A stretch of 64,000 nt of DNA from Ancylostoma caninum (Eukaryota; Nematoda; Chromadorea; Rhabditida; Ancylostomatidae), in the NCBI GenBank assembly GCA_037903475.1, contig JBAJFG010000076.1, forward strand, positions 62,001-126,000. Reading direction: 5' to 3'. Within the stretch, counting starts at the first letter, position 1; every line of letters begins with the position of its first letter. Position numbers and translations under genes: made by a program. The notes below the pieces were generated by a model. That model was not told the origin of the DNA. It ran no database searches and saw only the letters and a program-made list of their open reading frames with translations. Positions 44,887-58,700 of the stretch are shown piece by piece.

Positions 44887-47800
44887 AACACGACTTTTTA
44901 GGAAATGTTACTCTTTATACGGGACATCGCGCTGTTTTTTTTTGTTTTGTTTGACCTCCTAGGTCATATCTGTTGATCTCACTGCATGTTTATTTTGTAG
45001 CTACAAAGAATTCTGTAGTCTCCATTGATATCCTAGTCTTGGCCACTAGAAACTCAATTCCGCCTACGAAATTCATTAATTGATGGTAATATATGAATGA
45101 ATATTCTTTCAAAACATCACATTCACCATGTGGTTATCCCATGCAGCTCATGCTAAGGCAACTGAGTGTCCTGAATGTGATTATCATGTTCACCAATCGT
45201 TCCGTGGTGGGATCCATCGGTCTCATCTGCAATGCCTGAATTGAATGTTCTCAAGTCGTCTAAACTAGTGTAGTGTTCTTTTCAAAAAAAAAAAAAAAAA
45301 CATTCCCTGCGCGGTTCCACTGTGTCACAGCCGCAGAATCGTTACTGGGCCCTGAGCGAAGGGTGGTGAAAGAGCATGGTATTAGTGGTAGGGTAGAGTA
45401 GGTTCCGCCGCGATTCAGGCACCGCGACACTATAATGTATTTCACAGGCGATGATCGCTGGAGAGGTGTTAGAACAAGAGAGAATGAGAGAGAGAGCATG
45501 GGATATTCGGAGAGGGAGATTGAAGCAAATAAAATATGAAATTATACTTAAGTTTAATGTCATCAATGTTGGCTCAGTTTTCGTTTCGTGAGTGAACCTT
45601 ATACGGCATGCAGTGGGCATGAATATGCAGCTGTCGTTGCTTTTGAAACAGCCTATACGCTTGCGACTACACTATTCCTGCAGCTAGACGATGGTTTTTA
45701 ATATTCCTTTCCTGGTCTTAACTGTAGCAATGCTTTATGTGCAGCACATTTCACAATGAGGATATGTTAGAGTATCTGAGCCATCCTGGGAAGTTACAAA
45801 AAAAAAAAAAACAAGAATACAAGAGAATTGTACCCATCCATCACCGCTTCGGGATTCAGTATTGACCTAATTCGCCTTTGGAGGTGACGTAGATGTCGCT
45901 TTCCTGATTAATTCTTCACCACTGAGCCATAATAGATTTAAAGTTCATTTTCATACGTTGAGGAAGGCAAGTGAACCAGCAGCTGCTGATGGGTTATAAA
46001 AGGGATTTCGACATTTCTTCCCGCGTGGTCCGGAGTCGGTGGGTTCCGCTATCGCATCGCAGCCGTACACATCGAGGTAACTGGGACGCCAGGACCGCAC
46101 AGTGTCACACCACTATACCACATGGGGTTTCCCATCACAGCTGGGTTCACCGCACACCATCCCCTGCGCAGGGGCCGCTAATCCACCCACTGGCGACACC
46201 TTGACCACAACTTTTGCGTTTTCTCACCCACATTTTTTCCTGAAGAGTGCACAAAATTAGCCTCAGACATAAGAAGATATCAATGTTGGATTGGCATTTG
46301 ACTCAATCGATCAGAACTCAACATCCGAATCAATCATCCTGACTTCCTTAAAAATATCTGAAGAAAAATGCCAAGTCGAGAAAAGAAAACACTATTTTTC
46401 TTGGTATTCATAGCGACCAAAAGTCTCCGATGCTATACGAAGCCGTAAACTCGGTAGAATATGTATAAATCTGGAGGAACATTGTCAATCGAGCTTTTAG
46501 AGGGCCGTTTTGACGGAGTTGACAGTGTGTCGGGGAAACCTGGTATACTCGCTCGACAGGCGTTGAGTGGTTCAGTGGTCGCCTCGACAAAATTAGGAAG
46601 CGAATTGACAGCCGGGCCAGAGCCACCTCGAACCTGGGTAATTATTTAAATCTATTATTACCAGACTGAAAATTCCATTGAGTGCAGCCTTCGAAAGCAG
46701 AGGGTAACTTCATATTTGCAATGTTAGGAGGATGTGAGCTTTTTGCCTAGGATCGTTAAGCAGCTCACAAGAACCAAAAGGCAGACCACTGAAAGAATGA
46801 ACAGAACTCACGGTTTATACATTCGGGGAGAATTCTGAATAGTAACTTCTCTACGAGCTTTTTTCCTCTGAATCGCCGTGATTACCCCAGCCACCCAGGT
46901 AATCATGCCCATGGGTCGAGATTACCTATTCTTGCAAAAATGCATCCGAGCACTGCTTATCGTGATCTACGTAGCTCACGGCTTCCTTCTCATTGGCGCT
47001 CTTCGGCCCAGATGCATTAATGCGAGGGTGGGTAATCTCATTCCAATGCGCATAGATGGATGGCAGCTGGGTGTAGGCAACATCGTGTGTGTGTGTAGGC
47101 ATGTTGTAGAATGCCGGGTATTGAGTAAATTTGGGTACGTTGACATGTTTACAATGTCTAGTCCGAACGATACATCTAGACCTTGATAACCTTTAACTTA
47201 TAGCTACTTCCAATGACAGATTTACTGCATTGTACCTGCAAAGAAGAGGGGAGGGGAGGGGCAACCAAGCTGTAAGACTGATTGGCTTACGTGACCGGCC
47301 AATCGCAGAGCTTGGTCGCACTACCTTTCCTGGTACATCGTAGATAGTGCTTCGGAAGAGTGCTATCTATGACTGTGGTCGACCTACATGATTTTGCATC
47401 AGTTTGGAAGTCGAAGGAAGCTCATTGTGTGTGTTTTTCTCGTTTGTTTACCAATTCTCTAGCGACGGCGATGACAAAGCGTGAAGAGAACACTCAAGAC
47501 CAGCGCCATGTCTCGACGCTCTGTCAGTGATTAGGTAGGAAGGACATGAAATTTTGTCTGTGGCTGGCAATATGTAGAATCAGCAAGTACCCATTATTTC
47601 TATTTTGTAGTGCTGATTTCCCATTTTGTTAGTCATTAAACATCTCATATATTCACATTCACTCTCAGAAAAATCGAAGAAAAACCGTTGTTTTAGTGTG
47701 ATTATAAACAGAGTCCTAAGCCATTCAGAATGTTAAAAACATGAAATACGCCAAATTATGATTTTGTGTCCGATGACCGAAGATGACCTCATAATTTGTG

Positions 47801-47939
47801 GTTAGATCATGAAAAAGTGTTCCGTGTTTTGCGTTTGTTGTTCAAAACGACAAAAATCCTTTTTTGATTGGAACAACCACGCTCTGATATATGAGCAACG
47901 AGTCCTACCTTCCCACAGAGGAAGGCAAGGTTTAAATGC
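44887..47939. other. gene-poor stretch with dispersed repeat debris
   Basis: No exon chain could be supported on either strand. Contains an A tract at 45285-45301, sequence at 45301-45440 that recurs in part near 51290-51420, AT-rich spacer, and scattered copies of a GGTAATC/ACCCTGG motif (about 46880) also seen at 52360, 54700-55100 and 60450. Confidence 0.4.
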
Positions 47940-48341
47940 TTAAAGGTAATAGCGCTGAGGGAAATTTCTGTGCTGAAGATTTCGCGGTATATCCGGGCTA
48001 TTAGGGTTGGTGAACTCATCGACAATGATGAAGTGGCGTGAAACACGCTAGAAATACCGGAGATGATTTCCTTTGCGTCCAAAGCGCGGACTAGCGCTCC
48101 GTGATAAGTCCCGCCACGAAACCCTGAGAATGGTATGCATTCCACACATCACCCTGCGCCAAACCACATGCGCACACTCAGTCGATGGCGTTAGCTGGAG
48201 CGACGAAGCCCTTTTGTCCACAGCGGCGGATGTGTCCACGGTAGTATCTGCGGAGGCAGGTGGCTGTGTTCAGCTTACTGTTGTGCTTGTCCAGCGAATC
48301 CTTTCAGAAGTGAGAATTTACGTAAGTGCTGCCTTCAAAAG
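47940..48341. mobile_element. TTAA MITE family C, copy 2
   Basis: The left end is TTAAAGGTAATAG. The right end, read inward, is AAGGCAGCACTTACG. The interior (GAAGATTTCGCGGTATAT, CGTTAG..GGCG blocks) matches 24758-25166 throughout. Confidence 0.75.
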
Positions 48342-49700
48342 CACCGCCCTAGGTGGAGTTATTTTTGAGATTTTTACATGAAAAGAATCTTCACTGTTGA
48401 TCACGATGCCATCCCTGATCTCGTGCAAAGCATCAGGAAAACCCGTTTTCGAGCCTCAATTCCTGGGAACTTGGGGGTGGAGCGGGAAAGCGGAACCAAG
48501 GAGGGAGGAAGAGGTTTCTTAATAACGCCCTTACAGAAACCCACCTTCTGAGGATTTTTGTACTCATCGTGAGAGCTCCTGATTATCCACTTTCGGGAAG
48601 GACAAAAGGTGTGCTCGATGTGCTACCAAGAACTGGGTGCAACATGGTGTAAACCGTGTAGACCAGCTTTGGCTCACATGCTCCCTAAAAGATGGGCTCA
48701 AGAAAGGGTCTTTCGCGAGTTTTGTGTGGAACCACATATACCTATGTGATCTTAGCTCTTCCAGATCCTTTCCCTATGCAAATAGCATTCAAGATTTACG
48801 TTTATTTCGTTGTCTGAGATTTTCTCGGACTTCGCAAAATCAAAATAGAAAAAATGGAGGTTTCCTCTTCGAGTGGTAGTGAGGGGAAATCATTGTAATT
48901 GAGTTCCACTAGTTTTGGTCCTTGTAAACATTGGGAATTAGGGATAAAAATAGGGCAACATTTATATCCAACAACTGACTGGTAGACCGCATGTATGGCT
49001 ACCTAAAAACATCCAGCATTTACTCTTTTAAGATCTTTTTAGTGTAAACTTGGCAATAGATCATGAAGACAATCATTTTTCCCTCAGTGTCTCACTTTCT
49101 GTTCCTAGAATGAACAATAACTTTACTGTGACAGAAGCCTCAGTGAAGATCCTCCGTTACTTTCTTTTTAAGCGTTTTATTTTTGTTCTTTGTTGTGCAC
49201 ACCTTCGCGGTGTATCAAGTAAATAAAATAAATAAATAAATAGATGATAGATTCTCTTTCTTTTCACATGACTCAACAATAATTTTTACACAGAAATTTT
49301 TATTAAATAAGTGAATGTCAATTATCACATTGAAATGAACCCAAACGTAAAAAGGCACAAAATCATACCCGAAACAGATAATGCATTAGTCATGGCGCAC
49401 AAATTTGACTGAGGTCGACTAATTCCGCACTCGGAAAGATGCACATTAGGGTCAGCCGGTTACAACGAAGGGTCAACGGGTTTAGCGCTTACCTACACCT
49501 CCTACTACGTATCGAACTCGTAAACGATGCGCTGCGACCTTATTGGATCGAAATAGTGTATATAGTTAGTGTCGACTGAATAAATTAGTAAATCACCACG
49601 AAGTGGCCATCGACAGAGTGAGAACATAGAACGTAGATAAAATGCAATATGCTCTAGCGAACTCTCTTAGGTAATTAGAGGAAATATTAAAGTAAATGGA
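48342..49700. other. gene-free stretch; possible LINE 3' tail
   Basis: At 49205-49245 a run of AAATAAATAAATA follows a stretch resembling LINE 3' ends, but no LINE coding sequence remains. The last part should contain the 3' UTR of the minus-strand gene ending at 49701. Confidence 0.4.
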
Positions 49701-52700
49701 TTAAAATTCAAAGTCTCGATATTTCTCCAGGCATTTTCGTTCTTCTTCCGTCAACTTATGCATATCGATTCCTTTCCCAAACACGGCATATTCGAATGGC
49801 CTGAAATGATTTTCTTACACGTCTCTTATACTACTTTGACGAGTATTTTGAATTTTAAAGTAAGAGATTTGCTTCTGTGAAAGTAAATAATCACCGCGAA
49901 TCAAGTGTTTCAAAGGAGCGAGCACCAAATAACCCATGATGTGTAGCCAAGATGAAGTTCACCTAGAAGAAGGGGATTTTTTGGTGTTTTCCAGACGTTT
50001 CCAGAAAGAGAACCACCTCGATCGCTTTTCCAGCCTCTATGAGGGCAGAGTGGATGTAGATACATGGTCCTGCTAGAGAATGCATGAAGAGTCTGTCTCC
50101 TGATGAGAGTGGTTCAACTCGTGCGCGAAGAACTGAAAACAAGCGTTCAATGGCTACTTCGGAGCAATTTCGTGATATTATCCATTTTTTATCAGATACT
50201 AATATTGTCCTAGTTACCATAACTGCTCACATACGCATTTATAATTTATAATTTTCGTCTAGCGCCGCTAGCAAAAGTAGTATAAGCACAAGTGTGGAAG
50301 AGTGCTCCCGATCCGCCCTACGCGCCGCGACGCGTCGTCCGCGCCTTGACACTCTGATTGTCTGCGCATCCGCACATTTCACTGATTCTCCTTATCAATA
50401 CTGAGCTAGTATTTATGAACACACAACCACAAAAAATCAGGCTAGCAAACTAACTTTCACGTCCTGCGTCTAACATTGGGTAGTCTATACACCGGTTAAG
50501 CGATAATGCTAGCCATAGTTGCTTCACGTGGTTAGCTTTTCATGAATCCTAGCCCCAGAATGTAGCGCGACATGCAGCCCAAAACTTCTGGGCTCTTCTA
50601 CAGATAACATACCAGTCACGGGGCGTATATCGCAATTCGGATGACAATCCTCAATCCATCCGACTGAGTCGAGTTTTCCTGTTCCTTTCCCTCTCTCCTC
50701 GAAAATTTGTACTCTACTGTCCTTGTAGCCGAGTATGAGGTAACAAGATCTTCCCTCCACACGTGCCATCGATGATATTGTTACTTCCATCTGAACCATT
50801 CAGGATGTGTAAATTCTTAAAAGTTAGTGATCTCAAAGGCACTGTTCCACTTCAGAACCGTTTTTGAGTTTTTCACATGACAAAAATCTCCAGAAGCTCC
50901 TGATCACAATGATATGTGTGATTCTGTGCAAAATCGCACAAAAATCCATTTTCGAATTCAAAATTTTGCGGAGCTTGTGGGCGGGGCCAAGGCAGAACTG
51001 AGAGGTTTTCGTGGTTTCCGTAATATGCACCCCCTGTTGATCAACCATGTAGCGCTCCTCCTATCCTGCTAGGGATGGATGAGGAGGAGCTCTCACGGGG
51101 AGTACGAATTTCCCCAGGAGGTGCGCCACAGAGAGTGCATTATTTCAAAAGCTCGTCCACCCGCACTGGTCCCGCATTCAGCTCCGCCCACAAGCTCCTC
51201 ATGGAATGGGCTCGAAAACGGTATGTTGGTAATTTTGCACTGAATCATGTACAGTCCTTGTCGAAAAGATAGACGGATTGCGCGTGCGGTTTCATATCGT
51301 CGCGGCCGCAGAGTCGCGTTGGGACCTACTGCACCCTCTCACTTGGAGCATGCTCTCTCCTCATCCATCGCTCGGGTCCCACCGAGTTTCTGCAGTCACG
51401 GAATCCGTCTATCTTTTCGACAAGGACTGTATATCATTGCGATCAGCAGCTCCTGGAGATTCTTCTCATGTGAAAATCTCAAAAACGACTTTGAGGTAAT
51501 ACGGTACCTTCAAATCCTTACCTTGCGTAATTCCATACGTTCACTTTTCATCTTTTTCTGCTGGTGTCTGTCGAGGTCATTCCAGACCTGCAGTGTTTTC
51601 CCGCTAGCTGCATAACAACCCATAGGGCGTCCATGGAAGCAAATCATCTACAAGTGCAACAGAAAGCATAGTTATGCTGGGAATTTCCTGGAGTGTAGAG
51701 GCTGAGTATAAACTGACCAGTGCGACACAATGCAGTGGTTCAATTTGAGCAATGAATTTTTCAGCCACAGTGAATTCATGTTGACCAGTCAGCAAGGCAA
51801 CGTATGTCCTTAAGCAATAAGTAATTATTCTCAGGAAATTCCTAAAACTCTCAGTGAACTGGCTTCTCAACTTTTCATGTCACTTCTCGGACGCTACAAT
51901 CACTGTATTGTATACAATTCCAGTTAGTCGTTTTTGCATCAAAGAATACCGCCTATCTGGCCTGGCACGCTGCACTACCTACGCAACGCGGCCCAGCGTT
52001 GCTGGTATTGATGTTTGCTTATGCTTTCCACCGTTTTCCTTTGTATCTTTGCTTTCATCCCGAAGTGCTTCTGGCAGCTTTCATCCCGAAGTGCTTCTGG
52101 CAGCGTAGTACCAAACATAGACAAAACATCAGTTCCGCAAACGGTCGACAATCACAGCGCCCAGCTGGTCTGCTGCGCCGCGTAGATGATGCGGCGCGTT
52201 CAACCTGATGGGCGGTATTCTGTGATGTAAATGATTGACCGGCTATGTATCACGTTTTGTGAGAATCTTGAAAATTACTGGATTTTCATCAGAAAATGTA
52301 TTGCTCTGTTGTTAACAGCCTCAAATTTACTCATCACTAGCACGGGCTTCAACACTTTACCCTGGGTAATCCTAATGATGCTTACCAGCCCTCTACGGCA
52401 CCAACTGGTTGCAGTTCTATTTGATATGATTCACTAGGAGGCCTACCTGATAGCCTTGTCCGCGTATCCAACGGAGTATCGTAGCTTACATGGGAGTGGT
52501 CGGCATTCCATTGTTGGATCAAGGCTAACGTTCAGTACCTGTAGAATATCCGTGATTAGCGGCGAAATTATGGGGAATCCACCATCAGCCAGTGAAAACT
52601 TACCTCAACATCTTTACCGTTTTCATCAGTGACGCGCGATTGCCCGAGATCATGCAGTCCAACCATGTTGTCTGAAAGAAGTCTCGTAATGTATCTTGCT

Positions 52701-55700
52701 GGAGAACTACTTTGTACTCACCTTCAGTATAGTGCAATGCTTTGATCCTCACGTACGTTTTACTACCAGTCACAGCGAAGGCACCGCGATGTTCTAATGA
52801 AAACGGTGTGCTTGCGAGGCAAAGTGCGCCTCCGGAGTGGTACGTAACCCGATGCCAACGGTCTGGAACGTTGAAATCTCTTTTGGGGGTTTTTAATGCA
52901 CACCTTCTTCTACCTTATAAGTAAATCAAATGGCATACTCGGTTTCGCTCAGATATCGTACTATTCCTGCGTTTTCATCCACATTCGAATATCCTATTAA
53001 TCAGGTAAGGGATAAAGGATGGAGGGGTCTTTCATCGACTTTTTTTTCATTTTCGCTCGGGGACAGACAAGGACATGTCTACTGGGCTTTCTCAATACGC
53101 TGAACACGCATATGACAACCACTTGGCACGAAATATCGGTTTATCGGTTTTATTGATTTTTGGCTCTTCTGCCCGATGGAGCGGTGAAGACATGTCTCTT
53201 GGGGTTCCTCGATACGCTGAATATGGATATGACAACCATTTTGTACGAATGCATCGATTCAATATCACCGAAATAGCTTTGCTAACTTTTCGCCCACAAT
53301 TCTATGGGGAAGGGTCACTTGGGCTTCGCTAACATGCTGATCACCAAAATCATGGAGATTTTAATGTTTTAATGAATTTATCGGTGATAGTAATTGGCCT
53401 CAGCAGTGTGATATAGCCAAGGTAGTAAAACTCGAGCGAAGCCGGGTACGCAGCTAGTTAACCCATATTTTTTGAGGGAAGATAGTGCTTGTGGAAGCTC
53501 ACATTGATTTTCTAATATAAGAAAGGAAACCAGTAATGGCTCCGAAATTGTGCCTGACGAAATTATCCCATCGTTTTTAAAGATCTCGCTGACGTACCAT
53601 GGTCTCTTTCTGATATCACAACTTCAGTATCGGAACAATGCAGAGCCAGGTAGGTATCTTCAGTGGACAAAATCTTGAGGTCGTTGATGGGTCCGTGAGA
53701 GAATGGAGGGGACATCAGGCTGCTAAAATTATTGAGTATTGGGAATGAGCACTTAAAACTAAGAATACCTTGAGGTTAGAAAAAAATATTCTACGGTTAG
53801 AGAGTTAAGAGTTCCTTACTTCAGCTACCCGCTCTTAATTACTGTGAGGTCAATCCTACATACCTTGCAATTATAAAATGGTCGTATTTTCTCTCCAGAT
53901 CAAAGGCCAAATGAAGTAGGCCACCAGAGCAGCTGCCGAGTATCTGAAACCATTTGAATAGAATCAGAAAGAGCTCCAACCTCTTCTGATTCAGGTTTAC
54001 CAACCATTCCGTCATGCTCCATCAGGATGGAGGTCAGGTCATCGAATGAGGGTAGAGAAATCGGATTTCCGGCGTCAAAGAACCGTTTTTCCCTGGAAAG
54101 GAAGGCGTTGGTGAAGTTTTGGATGATCACCCAAAAAGGAAGAAAACGGCATTCGCGATGTGTCAACTCAAAAGGATATCAACCGTGCTTGAGCGAAGCA
54201 ATAGAGAATCTTTTCGAAAACGTTACAAGACAGGTGGATAAATAGGAGAAAATCGTCACACTCGTGCATGTTCTCACCGAAACACCGGTGGAGAACCTCG
54301 TCTTCTGGAAACGAGGAATGTTTTAAACGAAAATTGACGTCAAACCGATGTGAACCGAAGAAATGGTGGGCGGAAAACCTTTCACACACCGATAGAAGTA
54401 GATTGGGAAGACTTCCTTGTCGTCGGTCACATAGACACCTTCTACCCCTCGCATCAGGCAGGCTGCTGTGAGCTTTGTTTCGTAGGATGAGTCCAGAGAT
54501 ATCGAGGCTACTCTGAAAATGTTTTGTTTGTAGAAAATTCTTGTAGGAAATCATGAGAATTCATTAAAAAGCAAAGAAAATTGACCTAAGCCAGCGTAGC
54601 ATTGAGCCGCATACATCATTGAGATTACATGGGATAAGCATGCCAACCCCTCCAAAATTAACCCATTACTAACATGGGCGACAACACGTTTACGCTAGGT
54701 TATGTAAATGATGCATCCGGGCCCTTGAGTTTATTGAACCCATAAAGGTTTTGCTCTTTGAGAGGCAGACGTGCTGACGATGAGTAAATTTGGGGAGTGT
54801 TACCACGTTTACCCTAGGTAATCCCAGTGACGCTTGCGTCCCCACGGTGCCCCAAAAATACGGAAACAACACGCTTTCCGCTCTCAAAGCAGCATGTTCT
54901 GTCCTGAACTTGAAGTCAGTTGGGAGGTCGTTTTATCCGAAACACTGGACTCCTACTCTTAGGTTAGTACGTCCGGTTCAGGACTGGAGTAAGAATAGAC
55001 ACTAGTCTTATTGGGGCCGCATTTATCAGTGAGATTAGTGAGGGTGATTGTATTGATCCCCGAAATTAACCAATCGTTAACTCTTTTACCCTGGATAATT
55101 TTAGCGATGCATCCAGGGTATGGTTTCGTCGAGTGGCCACTCAATTGTCCAGAACTCGATCAACTGGCTTTTAATGAATTTCCGCGGCACCGAGGCAATG
55201 ACTTCCTCGAAACATCGTAGGATTTTGAAGTCTCCAGAAAAGCACTTAGAGAACTGAGGAATGGTCCCCCCTCCCCTTTTTAACGTCCCCTAGAAAATTA
55301 CTTTCAACGAAAAGATGGCAAAACTTTCTTAAGAGGTCTAGGTTATTAACTATTCATAACACACCTTTTTCCTTTTCTTGGATATACCGCCAACGTGGTC
55401 AGTCCTGACATGCAATATAGTGTTGGTTCTCGTTGAGTATCGTCAAGAAGGAAGTGGGTGAAGTGATCCTGGAAAGTCTTCTCGTAGAATTTTCGAAGGA
55501 ATGACAGGCAATTTATTTAACAAATCGTTAATTAATGGCGGAGAAACCTGTCCGAAAATTCGAAAATTCAAAAAAAAACGAAAAAAGCGCGAACGCTGTA
55601 GCACTTCCTATCGTATTTCAAGAGCTGCTTCTCTCCTTTTTTTGAACGTTCGAATTTTCGAGCTAATCAAAATCGAACAATGAACTTCGAATAGATTGGA

Positions 55701-58700
55701 TACGTTCTTCAGTAATATTTAAGTACGGAGCCAACAACACTCACATTCTTTTCAGCTCTGTGTTCAAAGATGTGTTGTGAAAGGATGAGACGCATATCTT
55801 TTGCAGGATCTGTACTGCCATTCATGGACTCTATGATACTTGACACCTGTAACATTCACCGAAATAGGAAAAAAATTAGGAAAAGCAGAAGAAGATGACT
55901 GGACCTTTTTGTCCCACTCAGCGATGAATGTCTCCATTTCGCCGGCTTTCGCTTTTCTCATCAGCTCTTGCACAGTATATTTCCTCTCCTCGAAAACTGC
56001 TCGACTCTTTTCGATCAAAGTGAAATTTCCGCTCTCCAGGCACTCGTCATGTAATTTTGAGAAGCGCGTCAGCTCGTCCAACTCCTAGCAATTTTCCGAT
56101 TTAAAGTTCTTTGCAAAAATCTCCGAGAAAGCAGTCTATCTCACCGATTGTATCAGTGAAATTGAATTGTTCATGGCTGCATTTGCCTCGATGGCCTTTT
56201 GCGAAAGAACGAGAAGCTTCCGTAGCGCGAGAAGACGTTGAGAAACGCGATCAGCTCGCACCTTAAAGGAAGGGGATGAACGGCCTCAGGGCAACTCATG
56301 GATTCGAAGGTGAAATGCATTTTTCAGAAGCAAAATCACTCACAGAATGATTTCGAAACTCGACTTTGAGCGAACTGAACTCGACATGGGCATTGTAACT
56401 TTCTTCGTCTTCCTCTTGTGTGTTTACATTTTGAGTGGAAGGTGAAGGGGAATTGGCTAGCTGAAAACATGAAATGAGATGAGACCTACAACCACTTTTT
56501 AAAGGAAAATTCGAGAACTTGAATCAATTCTTTTCTTATTGTCAGCAAAGTTCTTAATAATGCAATCGTTAGTACTATTTCGGTATGAACAATTCACAAC
56601 GGGGAACTCAAGCCTCAAAGGCAACCCAGACAAAGATGTGGAACTCTCTCGGGACCCTCTGCAGGTGACCCTATGGCAGCTCCCGAGATGGCTCCGCGGA
56701 AGTTCCGAACAGGCTCTGGGAACTGCCAAAACTGTTAAGCTCCGCGGAAGTTCCGAAAGTTTGTCTGGGTAAGTCTCGGATGAGCTCCTGTGGAGGAAAA
56801 TTGGTGGGTTCTCACCTTTGCTTTCAAGTTCTTCATCTTCTCCACCATACTCGCTCGCTTATCCCTTTCGGCGTCTTCGTAATCCGAAAGGCGTTTGATT
56901 TCAGTGAAAATTACGTCCAGCAGATTGTTCACGTTATTTTTTGAGACAGATAGACGCTGCAAACTGTTCATTCGTTCGAACTGTCCATTCATGTGAACAT
57001 TTCGACTGCAGTTCTGGAGCGTTACCTGGACAAGAAGCATGTCGTCGTACTCTTCGACGATGATGCCGACACGGACAAAACCGTCGTAGTACGCTGCATG
57101 AAGGATTCCACCATCTCGCCACAACAACCCAGACTGGATGGGACGCCTGTGGGTGGGACACAGATTATTTTACTACAGATAGCTCTCAAGATAATAGTAA
57201 TATATGTATAATATCGATGATATAGAAATATACTAGTAGTAATTTGTAGTATATGTAGTACTAGCACTAGTACCATTACTAATACTATTACTATATTAAT
57301 ACTAGTACTAATACTAATACTAATACTAATACTAATACTAATACTAATACTAATACTAATACTAATACTAATACTAACACTAATACCGATATTATACTAG
57401 TACTAACAGTAATGCTGGTAGCAATACCAATACTAATACCAACACTAATACTAATGCTAATACTACTATTAATAATAACACTAATATTGATTCTAATTTT
57501 AAAACTAATACTTATACTTATACTCACACTAATACTACATAATACTAATCCTAGTACAAATACAAATACAAGTACTGGTCTAATATTAATGCAGTCGCAA
57601 TGATATTACTAGTACTATAATAGTTCTAGAACGAATACAAATACAAAAAACAACTGATGCTTACATTAATACCTATTACTAAATACTAATATTAATATTA
57701 ATACTAATACTAGTACTAATACTAATACCAATACGAATACTAATAATAACACTGTGGCAATAGTACTACTAATACTAATACTAACACTAATACTAATACT
57801 AATATTAATAGTAATACTAACGCTAACACTGACACTAATTCTGATACTAATACTCGTAATAAATAGATGAATAGACAAATGAATAGTAAAATCTGGATAA
57901 TTTATGAAGCTCACGTGCAACGATAGCACTGCAGGCATTCGAAGGACGTGTCCTCCATGTGAGTGCTGAGACTGTAGTGGAATACTCCACTTTCGAGAAG
58001 AAATGAGAGAAGAAGCTGAAGAGAATAATTTTCCACAAAAGGCAGTGACGTCACATTTTCCCACATTTTCCTTTTCTTTTCAACCTATTCATACGTCGTT
58101 CTTTCCGTGTCGTTCCACGTTGAGCGATCGAATCGGAGACGGTAGTCGTAGGACACGATGTTCCGGAGCCACGCCACCCTCAACGAGGTACGACTGATGG
58201 AGCAGGCAGCAGTAGTACTCCCCGTGGACGAGGAAGTGATCTGCAATCGATTATCGATTACCGATGATCGATGGCTATAGCGAGAGGTGAGGGCAGCACA
58301 AACCTCCTCCTTCTACCGCTTGAATTCCGATCACAGTGTCTTTTCCGCCGAACACTGTCACTACTGTACCCCGTATCGGCAATCCCGTATTCTGTGAACG
58401 TTCTAACTCCATCGGATGGAACACCTCCACGTCACCACCACATCCTGAAAAGTAAAGTACTCTCTAATGAGTTCCTTGCGAACTATTTATCTAATCAATA
58501 ACTTTTCAAGGGCAGGAAGGTATTTATTTTTTTATATGGTGGTCGGCTCAGGTTCGGACTCTCCTTTGATGTGGAAATTCATTTTTTTTCCTGGTAAACT
58601 GGCTACATATTATTGGAAAGAGTATCGTTGGGTAAATTCCTTTTCCAAGAAATATTGCATTCTTTTCCTGGAATCCATTAAGTGGACCCCTTCATAAACA

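Noticed and set aside
46560..46640. tRNA-like segment (TGGTTCAGTGGTC and a GGTTCGAGG on the other strand)
   Set aside because: The A-box-like and B-box-like pieces lie on opposite strands and no cloverleaf with paired stems can be drawn.
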